From NCBI GenBank assembly GCA_020081605.1, contig JAHREC010000011.1, positions 2,480,001 through 2,544,000 on the forward strand: a stretch of 64,000 bases of DNA, written 5' to 3'. This document shows, one piece after another, positions 1 to 11,527 of the stretch. Within the stretch, counting starts at the first letter, position 1. Every line of letters begins with the position of its first letter. The notes below the pieces were generated by a model that was not told the DNA's origin, did not search any database, and worked only from the letters and a program-made list of their open reading frames with translations. A program made the position numbers and the translations under genes. This DNA comes from Albifimbria verrucaria (taxonomy: Eukaryota > Ascomycota > Sordariomycetes > Hypocreales > Stachybotryaceae).

Positions 1-1162
1 ACGTTTGCTGGGATCTCAGTACTGATGTGACTCGTCGTGAAGTTGCGGCTCTTAACCTGTCTTGCTCGACATTCACTTTTCTACCTGCTGCAGGCCAATG
101 CGTCTGTATAAGCCGAATTCCCTCTTAGCTATGGATCAAGACGTGGATGGCTTCGCCTTCTTTAGTAGTCAGCCTTTCACTCTGAAGTTATCAACTGGCT
201 ATAAAGAGCTCTGAAACCGTATGCTCAAGACTTGTTCAAGTATGGCGTTGAGTTACTAAAATTTTCAAGAGTGATGGCGGCTATAGAGTACAGGGATGTG
301 GAAAGCGTTGATGCTGTTGACTAAAAGCCAACTCAAAAGACAGAAAGGGAACAGTATTTAGTCCTTCGATAGCAATTCCATTTCAGAGACCTATAGCTGA
401 AGCAAATATGTTACCACAAGAGGAGCATTGACCACTTGTCTCATCTGCACAAACAAAGGAGCTTTGCGGACTGTTGGTATGAAGACCTAGTTTACAGACA
501 CTGCGAAAAAATTCACTTGTCGTTGGCCCCTCCTAAGCATAGTGCTTGAGACAACGCCTATGTCTCTCTGAGACATAATATAGTAACTCGGTGTTGAATG
601 ACTATGACGAAGAGAGTAAAGGGCCTTAGATGTATTAATTTAGCTAGTAAATTCCACGCGCTCTTTTCAGTTCTATCCAACCACTATAATTCCTCCTTCT
701 ATGGGTATCATATGTCACCTGCAGTATGTGCTGAATACTTCCACGATACTGACCCGGTAAAGGTGTTCTGCGCACACGATTGCCTCGTATTTCATAATTA
801 CCTAGTACCAGCCGTCATGTGTATTTGCTACGGACGGAATGACTACGTAACAGTAATAAGACCGTTCCGGAAGGTGCTAATCATTTCAAGCCAAGCAATG
901 AGCACAACTGACCAAACTCGTTAATTGTACCGGTGTTGGAACTGTAGCTGGATTGCTGAATTGCAGCGGGAGGCTGTGCCGCATCCCTGCTGATGGGCGC
1001 TTTGCCATCGTAGAATGGTTAACTGTCAACCACCCCTGGCCCATATCACAGTTCAGTCACCATTTGTGAGTCACCAACAAACCACGAGTTCCCCATTGAC
1101 TCTATAAAGCTGACAGAATTGCGGCAGTATATGGTTTTTTCTAATCATAGCTCAACCCAATT
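1..1162. other. Left-edge stretch without a convincing gene
   Basis: I see no recognisable protein, RNA gene or repeat. One open frame at 598-924 (+) gives a 108-residue cysteine-rich peptide without domain, signal peptide or good codon bias, so I do not call it. The last 150 bases before position 1163 would contain the promoter and leader of the vWA gene. Confidence 0.5.
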
Positions 1163-4100
1163 ATGGCCGCAAATATTGGCGACCCCGGCCGGCAGGCCTA
1201 TGACTTGCTTGTTGTCATGGACGCTACAGGGTCTATGAGCAGCTACATCAAGGCTCTCAACAAGTCCCTACCACAGATATTGGGAATGGCAGCCTTGACT
1301 GATTGCTTTCAACGCATTGGAGTCATTGCATATCGCGACTACTGCGTCAACAGCCCCAAAGACCTTACTGAATGGTCGGGATGGTGCTCTCCTTCGGGCT
1401 CCTACTCTGGCCCCGAAATAGTGCCCCAAGAGAAAGTGATAGCCATGGTCAGACAAATCAGAACCATTGGAAGTTCTGATTGGGACGAGGCGACAAAGAC
1501 AGGCTTGGCCTTTGCGTATAGCAAGATGCGGCCGGACGCAACCACTATCATCTTGCTTTACACCGACGCCCCTCCCCACCTACAGAGTGTCGGCGGACCA
1601 AACTGTCCCGTTGAAATTCGTACGCTTAGTGAGCCGCATAGCTATCGACGGGCTGGCCATCTATTCGTTGACTGGACCTCAGTTGCCACGACTCTAAAGT
1701 CTGGGCCCAAGAAGGGGTGGTGTTCAGTTTCTTGGAACACGGAGATATCCAAGACTGGAGTCCTTACCTATACTTGTCGACGCGGACAGACGGATTCTTC
1801 TTTTCCGTTGACCATGTGAGTACTGAAGCCATCTCACATCTAACACTAAGTGTTCTTCTGGCATGGATGCATGTGGATAAGCCAGCAGCCGATGGCAATG
1901 TGGCCCTTGGTACCGCTATGAAGTACAAGAGCTTGGTGGGTATTGATGAAGCATCTGATGAAGCAGCTCAAAAACTTGTGTCGCGGTTTTATACTCATAA
2001 AAGGCCCAATACTCCCGTTCATCAGTGAGTGGGAATATCGAGCGTATTCCGGTCACCGTCACCAGCATGTCCTCTGTCATGCCTAACCGCGGACCTATCA
2101 TTTTTGACATGGCTGCTCGGTATGCTGCCGATCAAGGATATAGAAATCTAGCACTAGCCCAGCTGCGTACTATCATTGATGCCGATGTCTTCGCAATCTC
2201 TGTGAACCCCATCTTCGGTACACTATGGCGAGCGGTATGCAATGACCGCAAGAATGAGGCTCGTAATGAGCTCGTGACATTGTTTGGGGACAGGATAAGT
2301 CATATCGAAGACGAAGCCCAGAAAGCCGCAATGAAGGCCTGGCTCCAGGGTCATATCATCATGCCGCTGAAATCCAAGATATCTTGGCAGCGATTCCGGC
2401 CCACAACCAATTTCCAGCTGTTTATCTGGACCCAACAATGACCTTTGCTGGAGGAAACGGAGACGGTCAAGGAGCGGCTGACTTCACACGGGATCAACTG
2501 CTCGAGATTGCAAGGTCTTGCCATCCCCTTATTCTACGCCGTCTGGGCAAGGTTCTGACCCAGCTCCAATATGTGCGGCGGAAAGAAGACCTGCCAAAGC
2601 ACATCAAAGAGGCTGAGCCTGGCCAGGTTCCGATAATACCATTGGCTCTTGCTGAAGAACAGTATCAGTGCCAGTTCTGGAAACTGTTGCTTCACGCCGT
2701 TCTTCCAGGGACCAAGCTCGCGTCGCGTCCGGCGGCATTGTTGGCGGCCCTGGCCTTGCGAATGGGTATTACTACCTTGCAAGATGTAGCTGATATGGAA
2801 TTGATACGTTTCCGAAACTACTGGAACACATTGGACACACCCGAGACCTGGAATATGGAGTGTCTTGGTCTACTTCTAGATGCGGACCGAGATTACGAGA
2901 ATCGAGTGAAGAAGGGCATGACCACCAGAACAGCATCTGATGTGTCCATACTCAAAGACGAAGATCGGCAGATCTTCAAGATACTGGTAGACTACAAGAT
3001 GCTGGAACTAAATTTGAAGACGACTTTGGAGGCTAGGGCTGGTTGGAAACCTGTCAAGTCGAGCGCCGCAATGGGGCCCGTTGTGGTATGCGCGTGGTGC
3101 AAGTTTCCTCGATCCGTCAGCGTCATGACGAACTCACCAGTTTGCGGACTATGCGTCACCAAGGCAGGGCGGACATGCATCTGTCCAGTTTGCATAAGTT
3201 CTCGTGAAAAGGATATGGATGCGTGGCTCCGGGTGAATGCCAGCCATGACCATGACCAGGCCTCGCAGGCTTGCTGGGTTGAATGCAGTCGCAAGGTATG
3301 CCGTGCTCAATATGTGGTGTATCACCCAAAGAATCTCAACGTCGGAGCCAAGTGTTTTTACTGTCGGCACAATAATGGGAAATCAGCGAAAGGACAAGCA
3401 CCCGTTGTGGAGTGTTCGAAGTGCTCGAATCGCATCATTTGGCCTCCCGCGCACCGTCCTACTAACTTTGATGCAAGCAGGTTTGAGTGTTATGCGTGTG
3501 TGTCGGGTGTAGTGAGCATCTTGACCCACGAAACAAACGCAGAGAATCTAGCTCGAGAGAATGGAACCGGTTGGTTGCTGGAAGACACTCAGAAGTTGAT
3601 ACGTAAACCTTTCGACAGCCGTTCTGTTTTCCAAACGGCCTCTCGTGTTGACTTGACTCGCTTGAGAAGCGCGGTGAAGATCCTGCCCCAGAAAACCAGC
3701 CGTCTTACAATCTCGGGCAAGCCGATACTTAATGAAGATGAACTGAAGGCAAACCTCGAGAAGTGGGTTGTTTCGCGGCAAGTTGAGACGGGGACTTGTA
3801 GCCTATGTTTCTCTGATGAGCATAAGGCCAATCTTCGAAGGGCGTGTGGACGTTCAGGATGCCACCAGCTTATCTGTGGCAGCTGTAAGGAGGATTGGTA
3901 TGGCATAAACCGCCGTGGCCGCATCATCAACGTCCCTGCCTTGTGCTGTCCCTTCTGCCGTCGACAGCCTGCTCGCAAAGTGGTCAGCAAGTTTGACATT
4001 GTCAAGATCAACGGCCTTCGCAAGGCGATTGAAGACACAGGCAATTGGATCTACGCCTGGTGTGACGGTTGCGGATTCGCCCAGCCATGTATGGGGAGGA

Positions 4101-4392
4101 GCTGTGCCGCAGGGCACCAGGCGAAGTAGAAAAGTGGAAATGTAGGAGATGTCTCCACCCAAATGCTGTTGAGTTTCGAACAGTTCATGTCAGGGAGTGT
4201 CCGGGGTGCGGTGTTGCGACTCATAAAACACACGGGTGCGATCACATAACCTGTCCTTGTGGCATGGAGTGGTGGTATGCCGATGGCAATGAGCTGTTTA
4301 GAGAGTACATCTATACGGATCTGGAGATGGATACAGAGTATGATGGCTGGTGGGAGGCAGTTCCTGAGGAGGATGAGGATTATGTTTATTAG
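1163..4392 (+). CDS. vWA-domain protein with RBR-like zinc-finger C-terminus (frame-disrupted)
   Basis: The N-terminus is a von Willebrand A domain with a MIDAS-type motif (DATGSMSSY, about residues 20-28). A helical middle region follows, then several cysteine clusters: CAWC, CICPVC, CWVEC and CFYC around 3090-3370, a RING-like block (CSLCFSD to CCPFC, about 3800-3960), an IBR-like CDGCG, and a RING2-like CPGCG with THGCDHITCPCG (about 4200-4265). In RBR ubiquitin ligases the Cys of a GCxHxxC motif accepts ubiquitin; that Cys is kept here, but the last two expected zinc ligands read Trp and Asp. A role as E3 ligase is inference. The reading frame steps back one base four times, at about 1714-1717, 2022-2026, 2366 and 4112-4114, each as if one G were missing. 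A 41-bp GTGAGT-AG intron at 2025-2065 would also explain the second step. Start at 1163 is the first ATG before the vWA fold. Confidence 0.8.
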
Positions 4393-4956
4393 GAAGATAC
4401 GATCGTCGATGAGGAACAGAGCTCTGCTTGTGAGATTGCAGTTTGAGGTAGTGAATTGGTTGGTGTAGTTATCAAGAACCATCACGTGCCTGCATACTGA
4501 TAGTTGCATTATCAACTTATCAACAATTGCAATACTTTACGACCGTATAATTGAATTCTTTCATTTAAGAATACCAAAAATAAGCAATGTTTTAAGAAAT
4601 GAAAAGAGAACAACATAACAACATTGTGCTGAACAATGGAACTAATTACGATAAACCGAACTTCGATTTACCGAGGACTCGGTCCGCTGCAATGACGTCA
4701 GCGCCTCGTGAGCAGATGCGCATGTGCTTCGAGCTAAAGATGCAATACAAGCAGCCAGCGTAATGCAATGGAATGCTCCCATACACCTGGGCCGCGGTAA
4801 CTTGCACCGTTGGATTGCTTATTCTATCATCAAGAAATACGCATACGGCGTTCTAAAGCAGCATCTCTGTTCTGCTTTTCTCGACTCTAGGTCCCTGCAT
4901 CCATCACCATCTGCCTTACCTCGGCACAAGCGTACATCTCCAACCACCCACTTCCA
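4393..4956. other. Intergenic region between vWA/RBR gene and carrier gene
   Basis: About 560 bases, AT-rich in its first 250 bases and more GC-rich towards the carrier start. It should hold the terminator of the upstream gene and the carrier promoter. No ORF with coding character, no RNA gene and no repeat was recognised. Confidence 0.5.
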
Positions 4957-5936
4957 ATGGCATCCAGCCCGGCTCTCAATGCGCTGGGCCACGCCGTCTC
5001 CGGCTCCGTGGGCACCGCGATATCCACGGCGGCGCTGTACCCGCTCGATCTGGTCAACACGCGACTCAAGGCACAGCGCGAGCTGCGCGACACCAATAAG
5101 CAGCACTACGATGGGCTCGCCGACGCCTTCCGGGCCATTGTCGAGCGCGAGGGCGGCGTGTCTGCGCTGTATAGTGGGCTAGGCGTAGACGTGTTCAAGT
5201 CGGTTGTCGACAGCTTCTTGTTCTTCGGTTTCTACAGCTACTTGCGCCGGCGGAATGGTAAGCCATCTGTGGCGCGAGAGCTGGCCACGGGCGCACTGGC
5301 GGGAGCTGCGGCGAGAGCTCTCACGACACCGATATCCAACGTCGTGACGCGGAAGCAGGTTGCGCCAGGCGAGGAAGAAAAGAGCCTGGGGAGATCCTGA
5401 GCGAAATAAAGAAACAGAACGGGCTGTTGGGCTTGTGGTCGGGCTATTCAGCGACGCTGGTGCTCACACTGAACCCGAGCATCACATTCTTTGTGGATCG
5501 GCGGTTGGCGAGTCGCGTGATTCCTGCGCTGGAGGAAGAAGACGTACCGGTTGCCTGGATAGCTTTCCTGCTGGCCGCGTTCAGCAAGGCCACGGCCACG
5601 GCAATAACGTATCCGTTCCAGACGGGTAGGACACGACTGCAGATGGCTAGCAAGTCGCCACAGTCCGACGAAAAGAAGACAACGGGCAAGCCCTCTAAAG
5701 GCCTCCTCGGCCTACTCGGGCGGATTTTTGCTTTGCTAGACAGGACAATCTTTGGGGTTGTCTTGCGGATTATAAGGCACGAGGGTGTGAAAGCTCTCTA
5801 CGACGGCTTGCACGGGGAGCTCCTGAAGAGCTTCTTTAGCCATGGCCTTACCATGCTAACCAAAGGAGTCATCCACCGTCTGGTGATTCGTTTGTGGTTG
5901 ATCAGAAAGTCACTGATCGTTCTGAAACGCTGAGAG
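4957..5936 (+). CDS. Peroxisomal-type mitochondrial carrier family protein (SLC25A17/PMP47-like)
   Basis: This is an SLC25 carrier with three repeats. Repeat 1 carries YPLDLVNTRLKAQR near residues 28-41, repeat 2 a degenerate TPISNVVTRKQ, repeat 3 YPFQTGRTRLQ. The relaxed PxDxxN and PxQxxR forms fit the peroxisomal adenine nucleotide/CoA carrier group (PMP47, Ant1, SLC25A17) better than inner-membrane carriers; that assignment is by motif only. The product would be about 325 residues, slightly longer than the usual 300. The frame breaks at a GGGG run (5388-5391): the first frame stops at 5400 while conserved carrier sequence continues one frame back. One extra G restores a continuous protein. 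No intron is needed. Start at 4957 is the first ATG ahead of the first transmembrane helix. Confidence 0.88.
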
Positions 5937-6340
5937 CAGCTTCTAAAGCGACATCCCTGCTTCATGAAAACGGCAGTAAATAATATCTCTCTAGCTACTG
6001 TATTACTATAATGATTATAATATTTAACTAGCTTTCCTGGGTGTTGGGAGTCGAAGTTATTTATGCTTAAACAAAAGTCCTCTTCCCTAACTCTAGTCCT
6101 AATATTCGAGACTTTGGGCAGACATGGGGATAAGCACGCGATGATGTGGACGTAACAGCGAGGCGTTTCTCCCCAATAAAGGGTTCAATTTGGCTAATCG
6201 ACTGTCATCTAAACATATTGGAGAGTACAGGGTAAATACTACATTTTGAATGCTACAAATAATTTGGTCAACATAGCGATATATGTGAATCATGAATTGA
6301 CATTCTTGTGCATATCACTATGACAGTTGTAAAAGTTCGA
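5937..6340. other. Convergent intergenic region
   Basis: AT-rich 400-base stretch between the 3' ends of the carrier gene (+) and the DUF7580 gene (-). It should hold both transcription ends. No gene or repeat recognised. Confidence 0.5.
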
Positions 6341-8129
6341 TTACAAGAACAAATTACTGTAAGTCTTTTCCAACGGCATTACAACATTCTGGAACATCCC
6401 TTGTCGAAGCCTCTCCCTGGGAGTGGTCCTATGGCCTATCAAACACCATGCCACTGCCTGTGAGTAATCGCTGCCTGTCTCCCCTACCACTTCTTTATGC
6501 CATTCAAGTGCAGCAATAAGTTTATTGCCGTTGCTTGCTCTTGTGATCTCAGCTAGGTCCTGCCGGTCATCCAGTTGATACCCGAAGCACAGCTCAAGCA
6601 GTACTATGCCAAGAAGATCGAGAGGATGTGAATATAAGCCTGTCGTATCACTAGGTGTGGTTTTCTGTGGGCTTGTACTTGATAAATAACCTTTAACATA
6701 GGGCTGGTCAAGGAGATATCTGTTAGCATCCAACGTATCTGCCAGAAAGAAAATGTCCGATTTCGCCCATGCATCAGGTAGCCAAGGAGTTTCCAGGAGC
6801 TGCAAGAATGATGACGAGAGCGTCAACGACAAACTATAGCGTTGGCTTCTCGTTAAGCGTCCTCCGCCTTGACCAGAGAGGATATGTTGTAATGTTAATA
6901 AATGGAGATTTTGACTTTCATAGTCGGATAGATGATAGATGTAATAACGGAAGTTCTCATTTGAAACACAACCGTAACAGTCACTGGACTTTTCTCGAGA
7001 GCCGTACACAGACTGGAAATGGAGAGATTGTCAAGTGTATTACATATGAGATTCATATCTTCACTCAGGATGGAAATCGACCTGCACAATAGTAAGTAAC
7101 AGGAATGAACAAAGTTTTAGCCCGGGGTGATTTAGACCTTTGTGAACCTATTTGTTTCATAGGGCTTTTCATAACTGACTTTGTGAGTTGAGCGCGTCTA
7201 TGTCCTGGCTCATGAACCACAGGGCTTGCAGTAGCGCGTATACTTGCTTCTAACTTTGAACCCTGTAATGTCAATCGAGGCTTTTCTGAAATCCTCGTGT
7301 TTTGGACCTTCCATTGCTTCTGTACGGGTCGGGTGAAAGTGATGTTGAAATCGGAATTACTGTCTTTACGATGCTGCAAAAGAAGCATGGCTGAATGTGA
7401 CCCCTGGCAGCCAGTGCAGTTCCACACGCCAGCCAAGGCTTCAAATAACTGATTTGCACGCTTCCAAAAAGTGCAAAGAGCTGAGTTGGCAGTCGGAAGA
7501 TGAGTGACTTGCCTTTCTCTGGATTTGTTGCTCATCTCCAAGAGCTTCTGGAGTTTTTCATTTTGGTGTTTCAGTTGCTGCAGAAGTCTTTTCCGCTCGT
7601 TACTCTTCTCTCCAGAGCTGAACCGCGCTCTCCATAGCTGATACCTGATCGAGTTTAGTTTCGAAGATTTTGGCTGTCAATCATCGATCAGTGAGGGTGG
7701 CCATGTAAGGTATAGCAGGAAGCCTACTGTGTTTCCAAGCTTTTCTTGGACATAGCTGGAGTCAGTTGCTAACTCATGCCGCAGCTGGTTCATTATTTGT
7801 GCCAGAGAATTGAGACATTTAATGTATGGTTCGGCAAATTGAGACTCTAGAAGTCCTAGAACAGAATGGTTCTTCCAGTACTCGCTTTTTGGGTCTGCGA
7901 TGAGATCCGTCACAATATCCTCGTCAACTGCAGAGTTGTTGAGGAGTTCCCGCAAGTTATCCTCGTAATACAGTTGTTGGAATTCAATTTCATCTTTACA
8001 GTCGATGTACTCCACTTGTATCTGGCGCCATCGACTGACTTGCGATTTGACTACCTCATACTGCTTCAAAGCCTCTATCAGCAGAGGAAAAGCGCCCAGT
8101 ACGAGACCGGCAACTTCGATACCCGACAT
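6341..8129 (-). CDS. DUF7580 family protein: helical N-terminus, coiled coil, kinase-like C-terminus (frame-disrupted)
   Basis: Three blocks on the minus strand belong together. The N-terminus (8129 down to about 7680) opens MSGIEVAGLVLGAFPLLIEA, the opening typical of fungal HeLo/HeLo-like helical domains, followed by amphipathic helices. The middle (about 7600-7080) has a short coiled coil and the motif ALAGVWNCTGCQGSHS typical of DUF7580 proteins. The C-terminus (7009-6341) has LTRSQRYSLSLTLSSSFLQL, then LDLLGIVLLELCFG, resembling the alphaE and alphaF regions of a protein kinase without visible catalytic motifs. The blocks lie in three frames, so indels or introns separate them. I start at 8129 (MSGIEV) and not at an upstream in-frame ATG at 8177, because family members begin there. 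It is divergent from the acuF-like gene. A cell-death or incompatibility role is inference. Confidence 0.72.
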
Positions 8130-8654
8130 TCGTGCTTCGCTTGATTTTCTGGTACCTAGTTTGAACGAGTGAGGCAATAGTTAACTCCTATGTCCCAAGA
8201 GGAAAGTTATGAATTATCGAATGGGTATGGAGGCCGTCCTTACCTCTATGTCTCTGGGCTTTACCCCTTAAGAACCTCTTCGAGTAGCAGAGGAATCTAT
8301 ACTATGATTCGCTTCAGTTTTAGGCCTCTTTCCCTGAAACGGCCATTAGATGAATGGAAGGTTGTTGTACCATATGAGATATATAGGTTTCTTCAACCCC
8401 AGCCTCAATGTCCTTGCTATTGGTCGAAGCCTAATGGTCAGCAAAAGTGCAGATTTCCTTCCCCGCACGGCATCATCTATGTAACTACCACGTGATATTT
8501 CTCCATGTAAAGGACGATACAAGAATACCCTTACGCTCTTTGAGTTATGATCAGTTGCTCGCACTAAACGGCCTTTTATACTAGTCCTGCTCTCCACAAC
8601 CGGTTTCATTATCTATCCCAGCTGATATCCTCAGACGGTAGGTAGGATTCAAAG
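8130..8654. promoter_or_regulatory. Shared 5' region of the divergent DUF7580 and acuF-like genes
   Basis: The 525 bases between two head-to-head start codons must contain both promoters. I see no TATA box or known operator I would defend. The arrangement makes co-regulation possible but does not prove it. Confidence 0.4.
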
Positions 8655-11527
8655 ATGGTTACAGGAGAAACAACGCCCAGTATTTGCGACAAGTCTCATG
8701 CCATCAAGGTCAGCTTGAATAATCTATTGCTACACCTGAAAGATAGTCCCGGGGCTAGTCAACATGTTAAACCGGTCGAAGACCTCATGGCTCGCTTCAA
8801 GCTCTGGGCAGGCAATCTAGGAGCTCTGCACCAGCCCTCCAGCAATATGTCATTAGATCATCGTTTAGGCCAGCCATCACGCATACGCAGCCAAGTCTGT
8901 CAACATCTAGATCAACTGCAAGAAGCGGTAAATGATGGTAAGTTGAATGGCTTCTGCTCCTGGTCAGGCTAATCAAGGTATCGGAATAGTAGTAGCGGAC
9001 ATACTAGATGAGGACAGTTTCCAGACATTCCACCAACCACAAGAAGAAGAGGACTCGGAAGAGGATGACTTTGGACTGGGTGTGGATATGGCTGATACAA
9101 ATACAAATAGCACAGCAGTTCTTTTTGATGTCATCTCAAAATGCATCCAATTCCTTTTCCGGATCGGCATTTTGATTAGAGCGACGGGCCCTGTTGATCG
9201 TTTTCAAAGGGCCATTAAAAAGTCAGACCCTGTCCCTGCATGGCCTTATATTAACCATGTGCGAGACAAGCACTCAAAGCTTGACCGGGATGGCGTTGAA
9301 TGGCTTATCAATAGACTTGGCAATGCCAACGCAAAGAGAAAGCAGTACATGGAGTACTGCAGAGGGCATAAGTCGAGCCTAGATGCCGATGCCCATGTTC
9401 GAGACGGTGCTACGGAGGTACTTTCCAGCAAGGCAACCACCTTCGCTGCTGACAAGGTTGACCCCTGGGTCTCAATCATGAGGATGACAACGACGCTGCT
9501 ACGCATATGTCTGCATCAACAACATTTGATTCGGAAAATGCGCTGCAACTCCCCGCTTGGCCGATCTATCACTAAATGAAGAGCCATTTGAGTGTCCGAT
9601 TTGCCTTACTTTACAGGCTTCTCAAAGTGAGAAAGCATGGAAGTCAGTTAAGTCTATTCTAAATCTTATAGCATCGAAACCTGTATACCCCCAAAAAAAA
9701 AAAAAAAAAAAAAAACATCCTCCTAGTTCATGGTGCTGCAGCATAATTTCAACTAACGTGGAGGGAACCAATGCACAGAGCCCATGCTTTCCGCGATCTT
9801 CAAGCATATGTTTGTACCGCGGGTGGCACTGAGTGCGATGAAAAACTATTCGGTAGCCGTAACTCGTGGTTTGAGCATGAGCTGCTCCACCACCGGTCTC
9901 AATTTCACTGCTCGCTCTGTGGTAAACGAGACTTTGTGTCTCGGGAGAAACTTTCCTTACACATCGGATCGGAACATGAAATCAAAACTGCGGATCACTT
10001 TTCGTCCATTATAGACGCTGGAATAACCATTCCTTCTTTGTTCAAAGCCACAGACTGCCCGTTTTGTGATGATGTAAGTGTCAAATAATTGTACATGGCC
10101 AGTTTGTCTTCGACGGCCTGAGGAAGAGACTAGGTTAATTATCTCATTTGAAACGATGAAACTTGCAAGCGGTGTTGAGGCTAATTTAAATACTCCAGTG
10201 GCCTCAAAAGTTGCAACAGAAATCAGCATCTAACGGTAAAGGCCAAGCATCAGACGTTGCCCTTGTTTCGGCCGTGCGGTTCAAACGACACGTCGCCACG
10301 CATCAAGAGCAACTAGCAATTTTGTTGTGCCAAGAATGATAGATGATCAGGGTGAACAGGAGATGATGCTTCTGTATCTGCAGGAGAAGATCCATCGATA
10401 GACAAAGAATCCCTCAAGGGGCAGAAGAAACCCGACCTTCAGCTCGGAGAAAATCAGCCTGTGACTACTGCTACGGAAGGACTAGGCCCCTTGAACATGG
10501 CAAGTCTGGAATTAGCGGCTCTACTGGCCGATACAAAGCTCAGCCAAGAGGCAGCCGAGACCGCAGCAAAAGGGAAGACTGAACTTGAAGCCCAAATACG
10601 AATAGATACTGAGGAGGCATTTCAGAAAAAGATGCACGGGATGGGACAAGCTCAAGAGGAAGCTAAGTCTCATGTTGAGATAGCCATGCTAGACGCTACA
10701 CATGCTGCCCAAGAAAGAACTGAAGTGGAGCGTCAGGCAGAGGAGGAGCAAGCGAGAGAACATATAGAGGCTATGAAACAAGCCAAAGAGAAGGCCTGGA
10801 TGGAACATGAAGATGAAGAGCTAAGAATGATAGAGGAAGAAGTCCGCGCTCATCTCGAGGATGCTTATCAAAAAGAGGCTAAGGCCAAGGCAGCAGCCGA
10901 GAAGAGGTTTCCTGGGGAGGCTTCGAAGGCCAAACAGATTGAAAATAGCGAGAATATTGATGACGATCAACGGAAAGAAAAAGAGGACGAAGTACGCATT
11001 CGCCTTGATGAATTTTCTCGAGAAGAGGCAATAAAGATAGCAGCAGCCAGAAGGAAGTTGACCAAGGAAGACAAGGATCTAATGAAACTAGAGGAAGAAG
11101 CTCGGGTTCTTGCAGAGGAAACAGCCCGCATTAGTCTTGAGGAAGCCCTTTTAACACGGGAAGAGACTCAAGCTTCACAGGAACACCTGAATTCTGTACC
11201 ACAGCAGCGACCACTCGTGGTGCATGGGCCTGAGCCGGAATCTCAGCCCGAGCTCAAGCCAGAAAAGACGGATGATGACGACTTTTGGTCAAATTTTGGA
11301 ACCTCCAAGAAGGACAAGAAAGGGAAAGATGCCGCCGAGGAACCCAAGATAGAGGATAAGCCATGGATCAACAGAGGGGTCGGTTCAAAAGGGTGGAAGT
11401 TTACATGTGGTACTGTTGCTACTGCGGATATGGACCACATCAAGTCAATCGTCATTCCGGCTGTGCTTCTTGTGGCCACCACCTATGCGGTAATTGTTCC
11501 GTTCGTGCTGAGCAGGTTCGAGCATGA
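8655..11527 (+). CDS. acuF-like C2H2 zinc-finger protein with long coiled coil and C-terminal zinc ribbon
   Basis: The N-terminus is helical. A C2H2-type block starts FECPICLTLQ (about 9590), continues HAFRDLQAYVCT, CDEKLFGSRNSWFEHELLHH, FHCSLCGKRDF and LSLHIGSEH, and ends near 10300 with HVATHQEQLAIF; this HxxxHxEQLALF-like motif marks fungal proteins often named oxidoreductase acuF by database propagation, a name I would not read as a function. Residues from about 10500 to 11160 form a Glu/Ala/Lys-rich coiled coil. The end carries a hidden zinc-binding module (WYCCYCGYGPHQ, CASCGHHLCGNCSV) in another frame, stopping at 11525-11527. Introns fit at 8938-8977 (40 bp) and 9643-9778 (branch CTAAC, contains an A23 tract); a donor at 10074 suggests a third. 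Single-base breaks are likely near 9475, 9555, 10320 and 11390. Function unknown. Confidence 0.72.
9688..9715 (+). repeat. C5-A23 homopolymer tract inside an intron
   Basis: Five C followed by 23 A lie inside the 9643-9778 intron of the acuF-like gene. No flanking target-site duplication or retroposed gene is visible, so it looks like a simple slippage tract. Its exact length is doubtful given the homopolymer errors elsewhere. Confidence 0.9.

Noticed and set aside
598..924. 108-residue open frame near the left edge
   Set aside because: No domain, signal peptide or codon bias; cysteine-rich by chance.
2350..2390. 41-bp intron in the vWA gene
   Set aside because: The donor GTCATA is poor, and the segment encodes AEIQDILAAIPAH in the following frame, which reads as real protein; one missing G is simpler.
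9693..9715. Poly(A) tract as the tail of a retroposed gene
   Set aside because: No cDNA-like sequence upstream and no target-site duplication; it lies inside a well-formed intron.
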